Positions 1 to 14,539 of a stretch of 64,000 nucleotides of DNA are shown here, piece by piece. The DNA comes from Varroa destructor (taxonomy: Eukaryota > Arthropoda > Arachnida > Mesostigmata > Varroidae). Both the position numbers and the translations under genes were made by a program. The stretch spans positions 29,899,565 to 29,963,564 of the forward strand of contig NW_019211454.1 of NCBI RefSeq assembly GCF_002443255.2. Reading direction: 5' to 3'. Within the stretch, counting starts at the first letter, position 1. Every line of letters begins with the position of its first letter. A model generated the notes under the pieces. That model did no database searches. It was given only the letters and a program-made list of their open reading frames with translations, and was not told where the DNA came from.

Positions 1-3000
1 TTGTATCGGATTAGTTCCGAGCATCTTGCATAGTGAACACGACAAAAAAAAATGAGGGAAATCCATTGAAAATAACAAATAGAAAACAACAGGCCCTCTA
101 ATTCGACTGTTGCCCTCAAACGACTATATTTCCTCATAGCAATTTACCTTATTTAGATTACACGAGTGAATATGGGGAGTAAAAAGACTTTTCATGGCTA
201 GACATCAATTTATGAGACAGATTTAATCAGTATGTGCTAACCACTCATACGAAATACATAATCATGCATAAGCACTTCTTACAATACACCTCCATTGGCC
301 AGTGATGACGAGCGTAGTGTCATATGGCCTGCTGCTTCTAAAGCCAGACGTTTTCCTACACTTAGTTATGTGTCTGAGGTTCTTCTACTATCAGCCAAAG
401 ATATAAAAGCTCGCTTTTTCTATGTGGTCGGTAGGCAACAGTGTGTGCCTGTTTGTCCGCAGGATAAACTCTTCCTGTCACCAAGACCACCTTCAGCAGC
501 ATATGTTGTTGAGAGTCATTGCTGTCCAAACATTTGGAGCAAACTGTGAACTCTCATCAGATATACACTACTAAGGCCATGCATATCACATTAGGTTTCA
601 GCTCCTTGTCGTTTTCTTCTTCAAATATCGATTTCTCTCATATTGATCTCAATAGACATCATCGTGCGTGTCGGCCATTGGCCCACCTAGGCCCGTCCAG
701 GCTGCCTGCCAACTCAGCTACCTTGAGCTGTTGAGCCAGAAAAATTCGGTAAGTTTCTAGCTGACGCTGATGGCAACTGCTGGCAGATCAGCCACGAAAG
801 CTCATTCAAACAAGCGTAGCCAGACAGATCGGCACACATGCACACATTTCGCGGAGGACGAGAGAGCCCAAAATCTAAACGAAAAGGCGGCCGTCATCCC
901 TGCTAAGAGGTATGCGCTCATATATACGCCTATAGCTAAATATGCATATATCTATCCGATAGCGTATGAGGCCTGTGAAAGCGGCCGTTCGTCCGACCGT
1001 ATGTCCGTCTGCGAGTTGTTTTATGTTTTAAAACAAATATTTGCCACAAGACATCTGTGTGTGTGTGTGGGACCTGGGGGTGCGGCTGGCTCCTTGCTTA
1101 GCTTCCTATTCACTCAGTACGGCCTGTTGCATCCGCGCATAGGCTCTGTCGTCTGAGGTACTGAGGGTCTAAGATCTCACAACAGCTATGAGTTCGCTAT
1201 ATTAGGGCTTCATCCTCTCAATGTCGTGACAAAAAAGCAATCTGTGCGACGACGATTATTGTTGTCTATCGTAGTAGCAGCCAATGACAGCGACAGAACC
1301 TCAAAAAGCAGCGCTCAGTTGAGAAAAGCCTGTTCTTCTTCTTGGACTAGGGCCACCTGCAAGCAGTTTACGCTGTTCATGCTGCGGTAGTACTGCCCCA
1401 ACAGACTGTCTGTCGGATAATGCTTTGCTAAACTGGGGGCGCGTGTAGGCAAATCGCCAAATAGAGACTTGACTACTTTCTGAACTCGTGTGCAAGTAGA
1501 TCTCATCATTTCTGTTCTAGAAGAAAGTTTCGTCCTTAAGTTAGGTCCTCTTGTTGTTTTCCCATATCCGTTTATTTACTTTCTCATTAGTTGACCCACC
1601 ACCATCGAGCGCAAATTCCTCTCTATGGTCTCAGTGAACTGAAAGCGATCGTGCAAACGTTACTAGGGTAAAAAATAGAAATTGATTGGTTGTGTCGCCT
1701 CAGATGTTACCATGGTTACATCTACAATAGCATCGTACTGCGTGGGGTGCAGTGAGACTTGGCCGAATCTTTGAGTTTGGTTCTCGTAAATAAATACCCC
1801 TTGTCTATCGAGGCGATTCTTAGACACAGCACAGGCGTTCTATGCACCCTAATTCTCAGCTGTCGATGGCCTGACTTGCAAAACGCAATTGTATAAATCA
1901 ATATCCAATAACGCCTGTAACGTTTTGACTTGATCATTCTGACCTCGATACAAGCCCCAATAGGAAGTTAGGATAGTACTGTTGTTGAGTGCTTTGGTTT
2001 GGGCCACGGTTATCCTATTCGTATGATCCTATAGCATGTGCATGCTTTTCATCATTAGCCGGATGCAACAGCTAGGTAGCTTTAGCGGGCTGAGCTCGTA
2101 CGTATCTATTATAGGAGCGACTACGTCTAACTACTTCACAGACAGCGCGTCACTAATACGCTTTAACCTTTCTACAGTCTCCAGATGGCCGTCGTCCGTC
2201 AGAAAAGAGATAAACACTCTTTCAGTCACTCAGTAATCTGTCCCGCAACGTTCTTATTGCACGCCAATCATCGTTGTACGCGGCGGCACTCTTTCTGTCT
2301 CATTGAACTCAACAGCACGTAGGCCTGATAGGCTACTGTATGAGAGCCATCGTCTCGGGTTTCGGTTCGGTGCAGGCGGTCGTAATGGCAGTCACGATGT
2401 GTTTTGCCTTCTCCCGAAAGACGAAGGCGGAGTATAGCAGGAAAACGATGAAAACAAGAGCGAAGGACGCGCACGAATCATCACCATGATCAAGTTCTCT
2501 TTTCAACTGCGTAGAGATACTATACCGAAGTAAAATGGCGAAGAAGGAAACGCTTCTAAGCGGCCTTACCGATCCGGCCCCGGGGAACAGTTCGTTTTTG
2601 CCTTGAAAATATGTGTTCAAGTTTAGTGGGTCTGTTTGTTGCCTAGTTGTACAGATAGACAAATATATGCATGCGAAGAGAACGTTATTCAGTCAGCCAC
2701 TTACAGCGTCTGCTGATTTGGCCGACTCAAACGATGCCAATGGATGGATACTGTTGCTGCTACTAATGTTGTTAACTGTGGTAGCAGCCCGCAAGGGATG
2801 GAACGTGTGTGTGTCTCCGTTTGTGCTTGTGAGCATCGTTATGTATGTATTTCATCTTGAAAGTATTTATTCCATCGTTCTGTATCAAACACACAGAGGC
2901 GCGACATAGAGCGATTAAAGAGATGAGATAAATAGCAGGACGGGCAACGATCAGCCGTATCATCCAGATACCTATACGTAGAATAGATACGTCTGTCTTG

Positions 3001-3180
3001 TAGACCAATCTGCTATTAATCCCACGGTGGCTACGACCACTGTCGGCCACCAGTTTTTTACACTGGCTTCTGGTCTGCCAGTACTTATAAGGACCTAGCT
3101 ATGGGTCCAGTCAAAAGTTCAAGAAAAGCGTTTGAGGGAGCAGGACCGAGAAATCAAAATGTCATTCCAGTCACCTTGTG

Positions 3181-3196
3181 TCTGTCTGTCTGTCTG
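3181..3196 (+). repeat. (TCTG)4 microsatellite
   Basis: Four exact TCTG units, followed by a short TA stretch. Confidence 0.9.
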
Positions 3197-4755
3197 TATA
3201 TATGCTGCAGCTGAATTCGTCGTTCACTTCAATTTTCTTTTTGTTCGACTTTGTCCCCAGTTGGCGAAGCGACCAAATCATTCCCGATAACCGGCTGCCC
3301 CGCACAAACTACGAAGGACATCATGAAGATATAGAAATTACAGGTAGTAGAGCGAGAACACATGAAAGCCGCGCATCTTCAACCAAGTCAAACCGATCTC
3401 GGAGCTGATCAGAGACCACAATGATCATCCAATAGCCAAATGACAGGCGAGATCAGTGAGCCTACGACGGATAAAAACAGACTGAGTAAACTAGCTAGCT
3501 GAGCAATCTTCAAGATACCTTGAGTATCAGACTAAGTGTTTCTTTGCGCGTTGTCTGATACAACGACAAGCAGCAGCGAATGATCAGACTTTCTGCATAT
3601 TTTTCGTTATATGTTAAGGACAGATATGGCCCTTGTTTCCATAGCTCGATAGGTATATATGGACGGCGACAATGTCATTAATGGTGTTCACCTGCTCGAT
3701 CCAATCCACCTCGCAAAAAATCATTGCCGTTATCACCATTATCAACAACGTGTTGTGCTGCCAAAGAAGATCAACTTCAATCGAATCGTTATCATTTCAA
3801 CGCTCGTGAAGAACCGCTACTAACTTCTGCTAACGCAACAGACGATTAAGCTCAGATCTGTGCAGGATAAATACGTAGACGACACCCCCACTGCTGATTT
3901 ATTCGCTAATGACAGACAGAGTGTCTGCTTATAATCTTTTTGCATCCTCTTACGAGCCAACGATCTTCGTTTCAATAAATTCGGTGGTAGTTTGATATTA
4001 ACAGTTATTAGCTCTATATATATATTTAGGCGATTAAAAAAGGCAGTTAGTTTTTGACGATACGGTTCAATACAATTAGTTGTATGGAACGATATGGTCG
4101 AGAAGTTAAAAACGAATCAATACTGAGTAAAGGTTGGTTACAAAACGGGGGAATGGCCACAAGCATCTGTGGACCCCCTGATTGACTGGCCGTGACAAGC
4201 TGAAATTGTATTTAACTTTTAGTTTTTACAGATGTGTTTAAAAATGAGCTCGTTCAGACTACGTCGTTTGGGGTGGTGCGGAATGTTTTTGTATAGATTT
4301 TTCGTTTATATGCAAGGATATAGATTTCAGATAAATGCTTACATTTCTAATGTAAATATATATCAATGGTTCAATGGCGTACGTCTATAGTGTGCGTAAC
4401 TTATGATAGATAGCAACTGTTTTGTAGACGATTAAGAGTAGTCGGCCTGTGGCGTTTTTGCGATCAGTGGCAGAGAAAGTGGCATCGGCCATTTGTTTGT
4501 TTGGCTACGTGACCAATTAGTTAAATTAGTGGGAGTCGGATTGACTCATTGGTCAGTCATTTTATAAGACGATCCTTCATTCAACGTCGCATACTGTAGC
4601 TGTTGCGTTGGGCCGATGATCGATAGATCGCTGCTGCCTGTTGCGGTGAGGATTGGTCAGGACGACAATCATACACGTTAATATGATCATCCATAAAGCG
4701 CCATACAAGTGAAGATAACGGTAGTAGCGACCGCACGTTAAGATCTTTCTCTCTC

Positions 4756-4773
4756 ATATATATATATATATAT
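4756..4773 (+). repeat. (AT)9 microsatellite
   Basis: Perfect dinucleotide run of 18 bases inside the presumed dac intron. Confidence 0.95.
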
Positions 4774-7700
4774 GCCATTTTGCTATCATTCGCTAAGCAG
4801 AGGAGAACAGAGAACTGACTTCGTGACGAAGATATTCACAGAACCCTACACGTGCCTGCCCCTTTATGCGCGTATATCACTACGAAAGAATAATGCAATC
4901 GCCTTGTTGGACCGTATGCTTATACAAGATTGCATGTTTTGGATTTTATTCAGGTACCGAGTATAATGGATGTACATACAATACATTTCCGTTTATGTCG
5001 ACCTCAAGCAACATTAATGTTGTGTCTGTAAAGAGTGTGGCAATGTCGCGGGCGATATTAGCGACGAATGCCCCTGGTGATATCCTTCTGTTTTAGTTAT
5101 ACCGTAGACGTAACGGTGCGAACTCGTTTCGTATATCTGTGAGGCTGTTTCAAATCTGCACTTTTCGTTTCGATCAAATCAGCTTCTCCCGTATAGGTCC
5201 ACGCATGTCGCATCAGCTACGGTTAACGGAGCCGTAGAGACTCGTTTCCAAGTTACCGTCATTAGCGAATAATAATAATGCCATTGCTTGTGGTATACAT
5301 ACTATTCATGCCGTAGTAGCAATGTTATTAACAGCGGTTCACATCGCACAAATAACAATCACACCCCATAGCCTACGCGTAGGCGATGACTACCCCTATT
5401 GCCTTCTCAAATGCGTTATCTCTATATTGTCTATCCGCTTGCTGCCTGCTTATAAACTGGTCTTGCTTTCAACTATGAGCAGCACAATACGCCGGGAGAA
5501 GGCGGCTGATTTGTCGTGCCATATCATTGCAGAGCGCTACGAGGTTAGAGCTTTCAAATGGGCACCGGAGAGGTGAGTGGTCGCACCATCACGTTCCCTC
5601 TGAGGTCAAACGACAGTGAACGACGTGTACACTCAAAGTGTTGTTGTTACGTAGCTTTGGCTCGACGTAGGGTTCTACATATTGCATCCACTCATTTAAT
5701 CCATTACTGCCATAACTCCATAATATTGCATTTTATTTCCTATTATTATCAGTGTCATGTGCCGGGGGTGTGTATGTCTGCAAACAGCAGATATACAAAT
5801 CAGAAGACAAAGCATGCTACAACAGTGATTCTCCTAACTTGCTATCTTACGTCTTCAGAAGGAACTGAACCAGGTCAGGTTGGTCAAATATATTTGCACT
5901 AAGTAGGTAGCAGGCCTACCTTCACCTGGTAAGCTTTCATCTTTTTCCACTGGGGACTAAGTCTGTCGGGGATAAGCCGGGCTACAGTTTCGATGACAGA
6001 ATATATTCGTTTGTTTCGATCTTGTACGTGACCGTCGTATCGCAGCAGTTCTCTGCTGTTGCTGCCGTCATGATGTCCTCATTCGTACTATGCTTTTAGG
6101 TACGTATAGGTTATATGTAAGGTCCAGTTGGTTTGTACAGATCGGCCAACGTTTGCCACATTCGAAATGTGTTGGTGTTAATTTGTCTTGGTCAAAGCCT
6201 AGCTTGAGATGTTTTCTTAAAACCGGCGATATATACGGCGTATGGCTAACAGGCTGGAGGACAAACTGCGTTTACTACGTAGCCTCAACTGATTGTCTAT
6301 CGCGACTATTGTCAGACAAAAATGTTACTTCTATTGATGGAGTAATAGCGGTCTCCTCGTTTGCCTACCGCAACTCGAAGTCGTGATTAGTTAGTAATCT
6401 TGGTAGACCCAACGCGCACCGCGGCTACGTAGCTGATGAGTGTAACTTAAGTACGTACTAATTTGCTTCAGTTACATCCGAAAAATCGTATCCGGAATAG
6501 GACGGCAGCAACGTTGCATAGTAGACTCGTAAGGTAACTCGCAGTGCTAACAGCTCGGCCGTCTGTCCTCTGACTGATAGGGTGATCCACTAGGAAAGAT
6601 GGATGACGTGTGATTTACTTTATATTAGGCTTAGGAAGCTGGTGAGCAGCATATCCTACGCCTTGGCCAGGTCGAAGAGTTTCTACAGGCCAAACTGGCA
6701 GACCCAGTGGCACATTTACACTCATTCGTAGATGATGTTGTCATGATAACATTTTTTTTCAACCTATACATCGGCTTTAGGGGCTAATAGGATTAAATCA
6801 AAATAATTATATCTATTAGTAGTACTGCATCATTTTATCATCACAGTGATTATGATAATCGGTATTATTTTTGTTATTATTATGTATCGAGCTTTGATCG
6901 AGTCTCTACTCAGACGCTGCTCATTCCTAAAATGCTTAATTTTGCCCATTTTTCTTATGTTAGGCTACAAAAGAAGACACAATCCGGATTTGGCATTTGA
7001 AGCCGTCGTCTTCCCTACCCATCTGAGAGCACTGACTCGTCCGAAAGCATAAATGCAGACAGACATTGGTCGAGGCAAGCACATGACACTTGGTATCTTC
7101 TTCATTTTGAAGATTATTCTTCTTTTGTTACCATTGGCCAAAAATTGGCCGAGTTAATATTCGCGTTCGCTGCCTACTATTAGCCAGACGACTGGGTGGA
7201 TCAATTATATCATTCGCGAGAATCTCTGATTCGTTAGATCATACCTCTTACTACTGGGTAGCTGCCCTTTTGCGTCTTTATCAGATTTCATTTTCTGTTG
7301 AGTTTCGATAGGCTTTGTGACGTAAATGAACCCCCTGTTTATTGCGTAGGTGGACAAGCAGTGGTTTTGCGTTCCTTCTTAACTTCGACGCTGTAGAAAA
7401 ATGTCGCATGCAAAAAGACATAGAAAAAGGAGTTTTTCGCCGCGTTTTTCAAGCGCTTGACAATAGGAAATGACGGCATTAAAGAGCGAGAGAAAAATAA
7501 TCATTGGTTGCATAATGCCCAGGTTTAACCGACAACAGTTCTCTGAGCTTCCCTGCAGTTTTGAGTGCATCGAGACCGTACGCTGTCTGTCCGCAGAGTA
7601 CGACTTGGTGGCTTCAGATAGTGTTAAGAAAGCCAATGAAATAAGCAGGACAAAATGTACCGTAGCAAAACATCACTGATAGACGAGGACAACTTGGAAG

Positions 7701-9251
7701 GATTTACAATCGACACAGCAGCGGTAGAAGTCAAGCTATCTACGCATATACAGATCTACATAGGATCACGTCAGTTGGCCAATAATCGCCGCAATACACT
7801 GGTGGTCCGGAGATCAACTCGTCACTGATCGGCACCGAAACACCTTTAAGGCCACTTCGTTGCTTTTTAGCTGCTCTGTCCTTTTTTGTAGAGATATCTG
7901 TTTTTCGTACGCTTGTGATCGCGCTTCGTATTAGGGTGCAATGGGCTGCGAAATTGAGAAATTGCTCGGATAACACCACCGGCATCGGCGGCCGCTTACT
8001 AGTTAATAGTGTAGACGCAATCGGAGGGAAGCGAAGGAGGACCTCGCAATAACAGTGGCAGCACAGGTATCGCCAATCGCACAAATAGCCGCACGAGCTA
8101 GACCACTCGGACGGCCTGACGATGGTGTCCTACAATGCGCCTCGTAGACTGACACCATTGAAGGCTGAAACTACCGGTCGTTCTACGTAGCCTGTATAGA
8201 GCATGGAGTATACGGAGCGCTGACGAAAGTCTTCCCACAAAACTTCTTCTCGATGAGAGAAGTCAGGAGCTCTGCCTCGGGTTGTCGTAAATTTCAGTGC
8301 CCACAACCCCACAAGCGTGCACACACATACACACAGACAGACGCACATACTCATACGAGGGCCTCGAAAAGCGGTAGGCACAGTCACATAATGCTGGCTT
8401 TTAGGCCACATCGGTCCAATGGCAAAACGGCGCTCTAGTTACCGATTCCAATTCTCAATCCTTAATACAATATTGTTATTAGTCTAAATCGCGCACTTCT
8501 TTCAAGTCGGAGGGTAGAGAGGGCCACCGAAGGTTTTTCGTTCCTTCTCATCCTCTATATGCTAAAGTGTCAAAGTAACAAACTTGCCGCAAACTAATCG
8601 TAGTGCACTGCTTTATTGTGTGTGAAATTCACGGATTGGCTCTTTTTGAGGTCTTGATATACATCGAGATACAGCCAGAGAAGTTACTACAGACAGGCGA
8701 ACTATAATGCCGTGGTTTTGAGCCTCGTCACATGTGAGTGACTGTGTCTATGGATGGTGGATGTCCAGAACCGTCGTTTTCATCGTTGCCGTTGCAAACC
8801 CGACCAACGAGAGGCTAATTGTTAATTTATACCTCAGTGTTCGCTTGCCAGAAGCACAAACGAAGAAGCAAGGCTGGAGAAAGAAGCTGACGATCTGCGC
8901 CAAAGCAGATCACACTCACACACATATGGGTGTTTGTGCCGACGGGAGCGCGAGGCGGCTGTACGCTAGGTGACTCGACTCCTATAAACGGGAAAAAATT
9001 AGAAACCTTTATGACAGCTATATACCTTCAACTTTATAGCAAAGATAATATTCGCCTTCGTCTGTGTTGCTGCGGCTGTTTTTAGTTTAGTCAGGAGCCC
9101 ACTGATTCGCAGCATCGCGTGACGTAATCTACCCTTTGTTCACGCGAATCCTCATTGAAATCGAGCATGTCGTTAAAAAAAGAAGTATACACTGACAGAA
9201 TACAAACTGGGTGCTACTCTAACAATGTGACACATACGCATGTTTTAAACA

Positions 9252-9262
9252 TTTTTTTTTTT
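9252..9262 (+). repeat. Poly-T, 11 bases
   Basis: Homopolymer in AT-rich intronic sequence. No transposon coding sequence was recognised beside it. Confidence 0.85.
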
Positions 9263-11491
9263 ATTTGCAATTGTAGCTGGAGGCTACACATCACTGAGTA
9301 AATACAGATGTATTGTTTGGACGAGATGTACGTTGCATACGTTAACCAGGAGCTCGTGTCAAATAGGTTTACTATTATTCAATTCATAGTATACGTACTG
9401 TTTAATTAGCTGGACACTTCTCCAGACGTCCAAAAACAGACAGATGCTACCTACGCATCTATAAGACATGCAGGAGTTATACGGAGAAAAGTCAACAGCG
9501 TATACGCGCTGCTCAACGTTCCGTACTTGCTAAACCATCTTTTCGTGCGGCCAGCAAAAGTGTTGCGGACCCGGCGACGACTGCCGTTACCGCTACAGCT
9601 GATCAATAGAGCGTTGCTATCTCCTTATTCGATAAGAGACAACAATAGCAGAAATGTACGTATTACTGGCGGAGGATATCGGCCACTGAATGGTATCTCG
9701 CTTAATCGGCAATCCCATCGGGCCCCCTTCAGTTGACCGGCACCCCCTCGTTTCGATCGCTGGCTACTGAAATAAAAACCCGGCTACCGTAACAAGACAT
9801 CTAAGCGAAATGGTCTCTTAAGCAGGTCGAACTGTTCAAAATTGTCAACGTTATTCACCCGCTCTGTCACTTTTGCCTGGGTCTCAAAATCAGCACGCGA
9901 AAAAAAAACGCCCAAGGCGTGGGCTGAGAGAGCTCCAAACGGACGACGATGTTTAGCATGACCCCTTCCCGTTTGGGATAGCGGAAAATTAACATTTGTC
10001 TCTGCCATCGAGCGTTAGATAATACGAAGGGCAAGATAGCTAGAGGTAGAAGCTGTTCAAGCAGAATGGTTCCTTAGCGATCAGAACAATGAGGTATCGG
10101 TCAGTAGAAGCGAATAAGATGTAGATTTACGTTTGTACGAGGCATAACAGTATTCGTAACAACCCCCCAAACCAATTGTACAATAAATGAATCGACGAAG
10201 TGGTCGAACCAGGTTGGCCCACATGGAATAATACTGACTAAGAAGGAATATCTGTACAAAACTAGATAAACCAAGGAATGATATAATAGTTGTCTTCATT
10301 ACGTAATACACTGACTATGCGCAACCAACATCGACAATGGCGGTAGTGAATGTATAAAGTCACACAAGCTCACACTGAGCAAATTGATGTAAAAGCGCAC
10401 AAGCATTGTTGCTTCTGTTGTGCTTTACATGAGATACATTTTGATTTATGTCAGTTGGATAATTAGGCAGTAAGACAGGCAATGATGCTATTACGACTGG
10501 CTGGATTGCACCTTTGTGTGGCATATCCAAGTAAGGAAATGTAGAAATTGGGAAGCTTGTAAGAGTAGCAGAATCTGTACGACGGGTGAAGAGACGGAGG
10601 GCTAGAACGTAGCTGGATAATGCAGAAGAAAGGGAATGGCCATCATTATCATTTTTACGGCTAACCACATTTTTTCGCTCTAACGATGAAGGGACAAGTT
10701 TTCTGCTTTTTTGTTCGTCCATCATCTGTACCAGCAACAACTGTTCGGTCTCTATTTCGGAAGCTTATTTTTTTTCTGCTGTTACCGCTGCTACTTCGTT
10801 GGGCAGCGATAGCGATTCGGTTGAGACCCCAATACACTGCAATGACGAAAACCACCACATTTTCCTTCATCTCGATCTCTTTCAAATAGCCAATTTGTTG
10901 TTTTCGGTTACTGCAGTTCTTGCGAAACATAAGTTAAGTAAAGTAACGCTCGAATCCCGAAAAGATGACTGCGTGCTGGTCGAAGCAGAAGGAAATTTTA
11001 TGGGGCGAAATAATACGATGTTGTCATTAATAACATCGCACAGATATAGATAATTGTAGTACTGTATTAACGGATTTACTCTCGTTTCAAATATAAATAT
11101 GGTGCGACTATTTTCCGTTTTATATAATAATTATCGTTACCATCATCGCCAGCAGCAGGGGCAGCATCATAGTCACTTTCAATGTCCGCGTTTATAATCA
11201 TAATGATAATGGTGACGATAATTTAGATTGTGGAGACTTCAATAAACAACAGCATGTCTATATCTGGACATGAAAGCAACGCAGGAACTTGACTATAAGC
11301 TTGACACCAGGGTAAACGTCATGCCAAAGCGAAATTTGCTCCTGATTAGGTTGAGCGAAGTGAATACGTTCGACGTCCTTAATTGACTAGCTAATTTCCA
11401 CATAGCTGTTGCACGTTCCTTCTGGTAAACGTTTGTCGAAATGCCGTACCGAGAACGAATGGGAACTCATTGCGAGGCGCGTTGGCTTAAC

Positions 11492-11511
11492 TATATATAT
11501 ATATATATATA
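11492..11511 (+). repeat. (TA)10 microsatellite
   Basis: Twenty bases of perfect TA. The open frames crossing it (11409-11858) owe an Ile/Tyr run to this repeat. The longer one starts at TTG; neither resembles a known protein. Confidence 0.95.
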
Positions 11512-13022
11512 CATACACAGACACTGCGTGGTATGCATTGGCAGTGGCTCTGTGGCGTCTCAATCGTCGAAGATTCTGGACGACAATCTTCAGCTCTATA
11601 AGCAGCTTAGTATGCTTGGGATTTGATGTTCGATCTTCCCGTGAACATTATATAAGCGTACCTTATATCACTGCGGCCTCAAACGGCTCTGATCGCTTTG
11701 CCTATTCTAAAGCGTTGTCCGACTGGTGTCGTTTAATATCGAACTCCATCATCGGGATCGCTCGCTGCTGTCATCTGATTATCAGACGAAATGAATCTGT
11801 CATTTTGCGATCAGCGGCGTGGATAACGGCACGATTAGCGACACTGGTGTACATATAGATCATACGAGAGATATTCGTATCAGCTACATGGACTAACCAC
11901 CCACGCGGCTCCCTTCAGCGCCTAGGAATCCGTTAGAAAGGACAAACTAGAAAATAAATTCGGCGAAATAGTAAGGTGATGATCACAAGCATACTGGGCC
12001 GAGCACATAATATTCTTAGTAATTATATACGGAACATATATATACATATTGCACCAAGTATGGTAAATATCAGAAGTGGTATGACTGTTGAATTAGTTCG
12101 TCCTGATTTTTGCGCAAGGGGGAATGGGAGCAAGCTATTCTATGAGTCTATGATGTGGTGCCCCCGTATCTCAAGGAACTTACAAACCGAATGAAGCGGT
12201 AATCGTTCGTTGATGCTTTGAGCAATTGCGAAACAACGATGTCATTCTAATAGTTGTCTTCAAATTATTCGTACTTAGTTTTATATCTTTCGCTTTCTCT
12301 CTGCCGCACCAGTAAAGAATAATGTCCGGGGAGCGTTTCCTGCAATTCTGTCTTCTAACAGCCTCCTATAGCCAAATGTGTGAATGAGGGATTTAGCCAA
12401 CTTTGTTGTTGCACCCAGCGAAGAGAAGCGTATAGAGGATCTGTATGAGGAGCTCTCTCCGGGAGGTTCCTCTTTTTATTTTTTCGCGAAGTGTTGTTAC
12501 CGCTTACTGTTCAGAGCAAAGTGGTACATTCATATATCGATGTTCAGAAAGCGGAGAAGATCCTTTAACCGCTCATCCGCTTCCCGGCGAGCCCTGCCCT
12601 AAGGGCCAACAAACGCGCGCCGTTGTTGATCGGCTGCTGCCGTTGAATCGGCTCTGTTGTAGTGTTACTAGCAGTAGTCCAGACTTTTGCTAGTCTAAGG
12701 TTACCCGTCATTATCATCATTTTCATCGTCATTAGCAACAGCTATAAGACCAGAGCGCCACCACTCGGCGGTCGCTACTGCAGCCCTAGATAGAGCAAAA
12801 CACTAGACGCTTCTCGGCCGACGACTGAACAACACACGATGATGACGAGAACGACCCACAAAGCCAGCCAATCGCAGGGCAAGCGGAGAGCGCTGAGCGA
12901 GTGAATCCTGCCCACAATGGGTCCATATAAGAAGGTCGAAGAAGAAGAAGAAAAGGTCGAAATGAAAGGTGGAGGAGTATTGATGACAAAAACACTGCAT
13001 AAAATACAGCATCGCTGTACGA

Positions 13023-13044
13023 ACACACACACACACACACACAC
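13023..13044 (+). repeat. (AC)11 microsatellite
   Basis: Twenty-two bases of perfect AC. Several overlapping open frames here, rich in Thr/His or Cys/Val, are products of this repeat and of a GAA run just upstream (about 12938-12952). Confidence 0.95.
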
Positions 13045-14520
13045 TCACATGCACTTACAAACACTTATACTCTATATGCAAGCATTTATAGGTATTGGAT
13101 GAACTATGATTGAGAATCCTATGGCGTGTCTATAGGCCGGGCCACAGTTTCGCTAGCCACTTTACCGATTTACCTGACAAATGGCAAACGTAGCTAACTT
13201 GGTCTCGACACTCGTTGTAGCCCACCAAACACAATGGGAAAGTAGATTGTATTATTACATGGTACAACGAAATAAACAACCATTTTCTCTATGAAAGCGG
13301 ATTCAACAGTTTTACATAGTTACTGCGAGAACCCATCGATGACAATGATGCTATCGTACACTGAAATGCTGGTGCACTGTTTCCTTCAATAGTTGGTGTA
13401 CCGCGCTGCTGTACAGAAATGAGTGAGAAGAAGCGGGCAGGACCTACTCTTAGAATCCAGGAACAGCTGCAGCGCCGGTCGCTATCGGAGCGGCAGCTGT
13501 TTTATCGAACATATTCAACGCGTCGAAGTTACCGCCGCCACTGCCACCCCAGCGGTGCTCGTGTAGCGCATCGCTTGCTAGAGCTGCTCCGTGAAGATCC
13601 TTGTAGTCTGTCATTTTCAAGCAGAAGGGAAGCTACTTTTTAAAGTTTTTACCGCATCGAGGCCCTTCACCCATCCTATTACTTTGGCCATGCAGCGATA
13701 GATAAGTAGGCGCAGAAGTCCCTATACTCTCCCTGTATGCAGACACACTCCAACATTTATATACAATAGTTATGTAGACGCCAATGTAGAGGCCTATATA
13801 TGTATATTGTGGATGAAGTTTACCCTCTTAGACTTACCTTTACACTCACTCTCTCCCGTTTGTATTTAGTTCACATGATGCGAGCCTGAGGATGGCATAG
13901 CCGTCCCTCTCTCTGTGTAATAATCATTTTGAAGAACGTTGGAGAGCATGGTAGATGTACAAAATGTACAGACAGCGAGAGAGGGATGCGCGTCGTCACC
14001 AATGAATATGCGCATGCACCTATTCTCAGTCAGCATCACAAGTCGACCACATGGGATAGTGATGAACGATTAGAGATTTGATATTATGTGCGGAATTTAT
14101 CTGAAGTTCTCACTGATTCTTCTTAGAGAGCCAAACTGGGCAATTCCGGCCAACATCTAAACCCCATCTTTATGCCACTGTGCAATATGCTATGTGAACT
14201 TGAATACTTTGACGCTGCACTGTTCTTTTATCGGTAAACGGCTAGTCATCTACGTACATCTCGTTCATTGAACAACCCAATAACATTCATTTCACGTCCA
14301 AAAATGTATCCGTTTGCTCTGTCCTGGACAGTGTCCTTCAAATGGGTCTCTGCAGGGTCTGACCGGCATCGACTGGGAAACGTGCTCTTTGTAAATGATT
14401 GAGATAGATGGATAGTCTGTCACAAAGCATTGTTTGCTACCACTGCGTAGCACGTTATGGCATGCATGCTAATGAATCTACCATATAAGTAAAGAGAGAG
14501 TGTGTTATTTGTTGTGTCAA

Positions 14521-14539
14521 TCTATCTATCTATCTATCT
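14521..14539 (+). repeat. (TCTA)n tetranucleotide microsatellite, about 4.75 copies
   Basis: Exact tetranucleotide repeat of 19 bases in the presumed dac intron. Confidence 0.93.

Noticed and set aside
770..1156. Plus-strand 128-codon ATG frame
   Set aside because: It contains Tyr/Ile runs from TA-rich sequence and Cys/Val from a TG repeat, with no recognisable domain. Length is within chance.
8300..8360. CA-rich stretch that could resemble a repeat array with spacers
   Set aside because: It is an impure CA/CAGA simple repeat without regular repeat-spacer spacing; not a CRISPR array, and the genome is eukaryotic.
9784..10008. Minus-strand 74-codon ATG frame within the dac intron
   Set aside because: Codon use is fairly orderly, but it is short, has T at -3 of the ATG and resembles no known protein. 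It does not resemble a Dachshund exon.
13419..13643. Plus-strand 74-codon ATG frame, Arg-rich
   Set aside because: Coding-looking at its start, but short, antisense to the dac transcript and without recognised homology. Kept only as a note.
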